From the NCBI GenBank assembly GCA_028705905.1, contig JAQWCP010000047.1, forward strand, positions 1 through 8,401: 8,401 nucleotides of DNA, written 5' to 3'. This DNA comes from Oscillospiraceae bacterium. GTDB taxonomy: Bacteria; Bacillota; Clostridia; Oscillospirales; Oscillospiraceae. This document shows, piece by piece, positions 6,901 through 8,401 of this stretch. A program made the position numbers and the translations under genes. Below the pieces are notes generated by a model. That model ran no database searches and was not told the DNA's origin. It saw only the letters and a program-made list of their open reading frames with translations. Every line of letters begins with the position of its first letter. Position 1 is the stretch's first letter.

Positions 6901-7413
6901 ATAATAATTTCCTTCTCCAAAGATGTTCTGCATTTCCAAAGCATACTCTTTGGCCTCTTCATACTGCTGCGCCAAGAGACGCTTTGGCACCTCCCCAGAC
7001 AGACAGGCAGACAGAGCGATGAGCCCCTCTGCATGGTCCCGCAACAGCTCCAAATCCACTCGCGGCTTTCCATAAAACCCCTCTAAAAAGCCACAGCTCA
7101 CAAGATAAGATAAATTCCGGTACCCCGTCTCGTTCCGGCACAGCAACACCAAATGCCGCGCATCTCCGTCCAGCGCCTTGATCTTATCCTGCCGCCCCCG
7201 GGGTGCCACATAGACCTCACAGCCGATGATCGGTTTGACTCCCGCTGCCTTAGCGGCTTTATAAAAATCGATGACACCGTACATGACGCCGTGGTCTGTA
7301 ATGGCTACCGCCGTTTGCCCCAGGTCTTTCACCCGCTGCATCAGATTCTGGATGCGGCAGGCACCATCCAACAAACTGTATTCCGTATGCACATGGAGAT
7401 GGACAAATGACAT
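3940..7413 (-). CDS. dnaE: DNA polymerase III alpha subunit DnaE
   Basis: This is the 1157-residue C-family replicative polymerase. The order of parts is: PHP domain (about 1-210) starting HLHVHTEYSLLDG; palm/thumb/finger polymerase core with GPGRGSAAGS (355-364) and catalytic aspartates D396 and D398 in PDIDIDF plus D548 in KMDFLGLRN; helix-hairpin-helix around GLVAVKGVG (822-830); a clamp-binding motif QLNLF (908-912); an OB fold (about 988-1068); and a C-terminal tail domain. All likely PHP metal ligands are present (H7, H9, D17, H41, E66, H87, C137, D205, H207). Bacillota usually also carry PolC as the main replicase, with DnaE extending primers; PolC is not in this window. The ATG at 7413 follows GAGGAG by 7 bases. 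The gene lies 23 bases after whiA and 19 before ruvC. No frameshift or truncation is seen. Confidence 0.98.
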   Translation of the reverse strand: MSFVHLHVHTEYSLLDGACRIQNLMQRVKDLGQTAVAITDHGVMYGVIDFYKAAKAAGVKPIIGCEVYVAPRGRQDKIKALDGDARHLVLLCRNETGYRNLSYLVSCGFLEGFYGKPRVDLELLRDHAEGLIALSACLSGEVPKRLLAQQYEEAKEYALEMQNIFGEGNYYLELQDHGIVQQKTVNEGILRLHQETGIPLVSTNDAHYLKREDARMQDILLCVQTNRTVDEPDRMRMGGEEFYIKSEEEMRSLFPALGEAADNTVKIADRCQMEFVFGVHHLPEFKHPDGIPGEQYFDTLCREGFARRYPDASPAYQARLETEMKMIARMGFVDYFLIVSDFISYAKGQGIPVGPGRGSAAGSMVSYCLGITDIDPMKYGLYFERFLNPERISMPDIDIDFCVNRRQEVIDYVTEKYGSDHVSQIITFGTMAARGAIRDVARALDVPYAKADAIAKQVPSTLHITLEEALRVSKPLRDLYEEDEEVKQVIDAAKSLEGMPRHASTHAAGVVITKQPVYEYVPLAKNDESIVTQYTMVRLEELGLLKMDFLGLRNLTVLADAVRMVRDREPEFALEKIPEDDPAVFQMLTAGRTSGVFQMESAGITGVCMGLKPQSIEDITAIIALYRPGPMESIPRFIACKQNPEKIRYKHPMLEEILHVTYGCIVYQEQVIEIFRKLAGYSLGQADMMRRAISKKKAKEIEKERKAFVFGDPERGIKGAIQTGMERSIAESIYDEIYDFANYAFNKAHAVAYAVVAYQTAYFKCHYTKEYLAALLTSVLDNSAKVAEYIAECKAYGIGLLPPDVNQSRDQFTVEGESIRFGLVAVKGVGRGFIQTLLLERETNGPFRSAFDFCKRLFQKELNRRVLESLIKCGALDCFGETRATLLEGYPGMMDQIGGDLRRNLEGQLNLFGDEGMSGQEGYLRKLPEFSLREKMAMEKEATGLYLSGHPMDEYRDLVKKRNARAVGALLEAFQGEAPAKQSVEDGAKVTVAGVITAMKTKTTRNDSIMAYVTLEDDTGIIELLVFSRVLSEHRGALVENTPVLVTGRVSARDEKDPQILADSIHLLQQELGEELVEAEPANTKTIQGSKLYLRLPSGTCQEMDHLNRLFFMFPGETPVVLYCADTRERMGGRCLLHPALMQELRDVLGEENVVLK

Positions 7414-7436
7414 GATATTGCTCCTCTTCTATGGGT

Positions 7437-8345
7437 TCACAACTGATTGCCTTCCTTGGCCAGATCTGCCAGCTTGCGCAGGCGGTGGTGCAAACAAGAC
7501 TTTGTCACAGGTGGGTCAAACTGCTCTGCCAGCTCCGACAACGTCAACTCCGGATAGGCCATACGCAGGGCAGCGGTCTCTTGCAGCTTGTCCGGTAATG
7601 TGTGCAGCCCCACACTGGTATCCAACCTGCGGATGGCCTCCAAATGGCTCTGGGCGGCTTCAATGGCCTTGTCTAAATTAGCCGCATCACAATTGACCCT
7701 GCGGTTGACTCGGTTGCGCAGATCCTTTTCCACCTTCGCCATCATCACCTTTGTGGCCGCCACCGGTGCGCCGATGGTGGTAAGAAAATCCTCAATGGCT
7801 TCGCTCTGTTTAAAGTATACCACCTGATTGGCCCCCCGCGCTGTCTCTTTGGGGGAAAATCCTTCTTCCTGCAGCAAGGTGGCCATTTCCCGGCTCACAT
7901 AGCTATGGGATGTCAGCAGCTCCAGATGATACCCCTTCTCTGGGTTGGTGACAAACCCGCCCGCAAGAAAGACCCCGCGAAAAAAAGCGTTCCGACAACA
8001 AGTTGACTCCAACAGTGCAAAATTGATATGGAGCGAGACCGTATGGGCGCTACCATATCCATAGGCATCAAAAACGCGTTCAATCTTCTCTCTGTTGATG
8101 ATTTGCAATTGCAGCTTCCCTTTGTGCTGCAAATCAGGTAGTACATCAAAACTCACGTCAAAAGCGCGCTGAAACAGCCGGGGCAAACGCCGCACAAAAT
8201 CTCTGCTTTCCGTCATAATGCGGATTCCATCACGGGAAAACGCATTGCCATACAACAAAACACCGCACGCTTCCGCCAACGCGCAGCATTTATGGTCTAT
8301 TGGCGTTTTGCAAATTTCTTGTTTTGTCTCTGATAAAAAGGACAT
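7437..8345 (-). CDS. whiA: DNA-binding protein WhiA
   Basis: WhiA is a Gram-positive DNA-binding protein. In Streptomyces it controls sporulation-septation genes; in Bacillus it affects division and chromosome segregation. The 302-residue length is near the family norm. The N-terminal half has a LAGLIDADG homing-endonuclease-like fold without nuclease function, with the signature FFRGVFLAGGFVTNPEKGYHLEL (121-143). The linker carries NRVNRRVNCDAANLDKAIEAA (211-231), a segment highly typical of WhiA. A C-terminal helix-turn-helix follows (about 255-293; LTLSELAEQF then LHHRLRKL). The ATG at 8345 follows GGAGG by 7 bases and gives the canonical MSF N-terminus; the frame stays open upstream to the window edge, but no better start is seen there. 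In many Bacillota it follows rapZ and yvcK, which would lie beyond the right edge; dnaE downstream is a frequent clostridial partner. Confidence 0.97.
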   Translation of the reverse strand: MSFLSETKQEICKTPIDHKCCALAEACGVLLYGNAFSRDGIRIMTESRDFVRRLPRLFQRAFDVSFDVLPDLQHKGKLQLQIINREKIERVFDAYGYGSAHTVSLHINFALLESTCCRNAFFRGVFLAGGFVTNPEKGYHLELLTSHSYVSREMATLLQEEGFSPKETARGANQVVYFKQSEAIEDFLTTIGAPVAATKVMMAKVEKDLRNRVNRRVNCDAANLDKAIEAAQSHLEAIRRLDTSVGLHTLPDKLQETAALRMAYPELTLSELAEQFDPPVTKSCLHHRLRKLADLAKEGNQL

Positions 8346-8401
8346 GTTTGCCCCTCCGGTTCTATGTCGTAATCTTCTGGCAATAAGAATTAGATTACCG
8401 C
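8346..8401 (-). other. Upstream leader or intergenic stub before whiA
   Basis: These 56 bases carry the whiA ribosome-binding site (GGAGG, 8357-8353). Two of the three minus-strand frames have TAA stops close to the edge (8397-8395 and 8392-8390), either of which could end the preceding gene. No promoter hexamers stand out. GTAATC and GATTAC (8369-8374 with 8393-8398) form an imperfect inverted repeat, but no T tract follows it on the minus strand. The simplest reading is a short gap inside an operon. Confidence 0.5.

Noticed and set aside
8369..8398. Imperfect inverted repeat GTAATC/GATTAC before whiA
   Set aside because: Short interrupted arms and no T tract; not enough to call a terminator or riboswitch.
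1..8401. CRISPR array, insertion sequence, prophage, toxin-antitoxin or defence cluster
   Set aside because: No spaced repeats, transposase, integrase, terminal inverted repeats or small paired toxin-like genes are visible; the genes present are core chromosomal ones.

Overview
The window reads as an ordinary chromosomal housekeeping segment of a Gram-positive, spore-former-lineage bacterium, most likely a Clostridia-class member of the Bacillota. Three things point that way: a WhiA homologue, a SigH-type sporulation/transition sigma factor, and a RuvC resolvase. Bacilli normally use RecU in place of RuvC, so RuvC beside SigH favours Clostridia. The base composition is balanced rather than AT-rich, which would suit an Oscillospirales-like lineage, but that placement is inference. 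Every gene I can support lies on the minus strand, so transcription runs from high to low coordinates.

Right part (8401 to 1720): five tightly packed genes, whiA - dnaE - ruvC - ruvA - ruvB, with gaps of only 19 to 27 bases, each with its own Shine-Dalgarno sequence. No promoter is visible inside this block or in the 56 bases before whiA, so it is probably the distal part of an operon that starts outside the window. It combines a regulator of division/chromosome functions (WhiA), a replicative DNA polymerase alpha subunit (DnaE) and the complete Holliday-junction machinery (RuvC resolvase, RuvA junction-binding protein, RuvB branch-migration motor).

Middle part (1719 to 533): a 181-base gap holds a perfect-consensus vegetative promoter that drives a SigH-like sigma factor gene with a TTG start. 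A 92-residue protein with two four-cysteine zinc-ribbon modules follows 121 bases downstream and is probably co-transcribed. Two consecutive hairpins (498 to 436) close this unit.

Left part (435 to 1): a clear promoter (422 to 394) drives a single tRNA-Ala(CGC) gene with a strong intrinsic terminator (162 to 123). The last 120 bases hold a two-copy 12-base tandem repeat and, at the very edge, a Shine-Dalgarno sequence with an ATG that looks like the first codons of another minus-strand gene.

I see no mobile element, CRISPR array, toxin-antitoxin pair or defence-like cluster, and nothing I would call a previously undescribed system. The points worth a second look are modest: gene order, the apparently intact metal site of the DnaE PHP domain, the sigH promoter architecture, and the zinc-ribbon partner of sigH.
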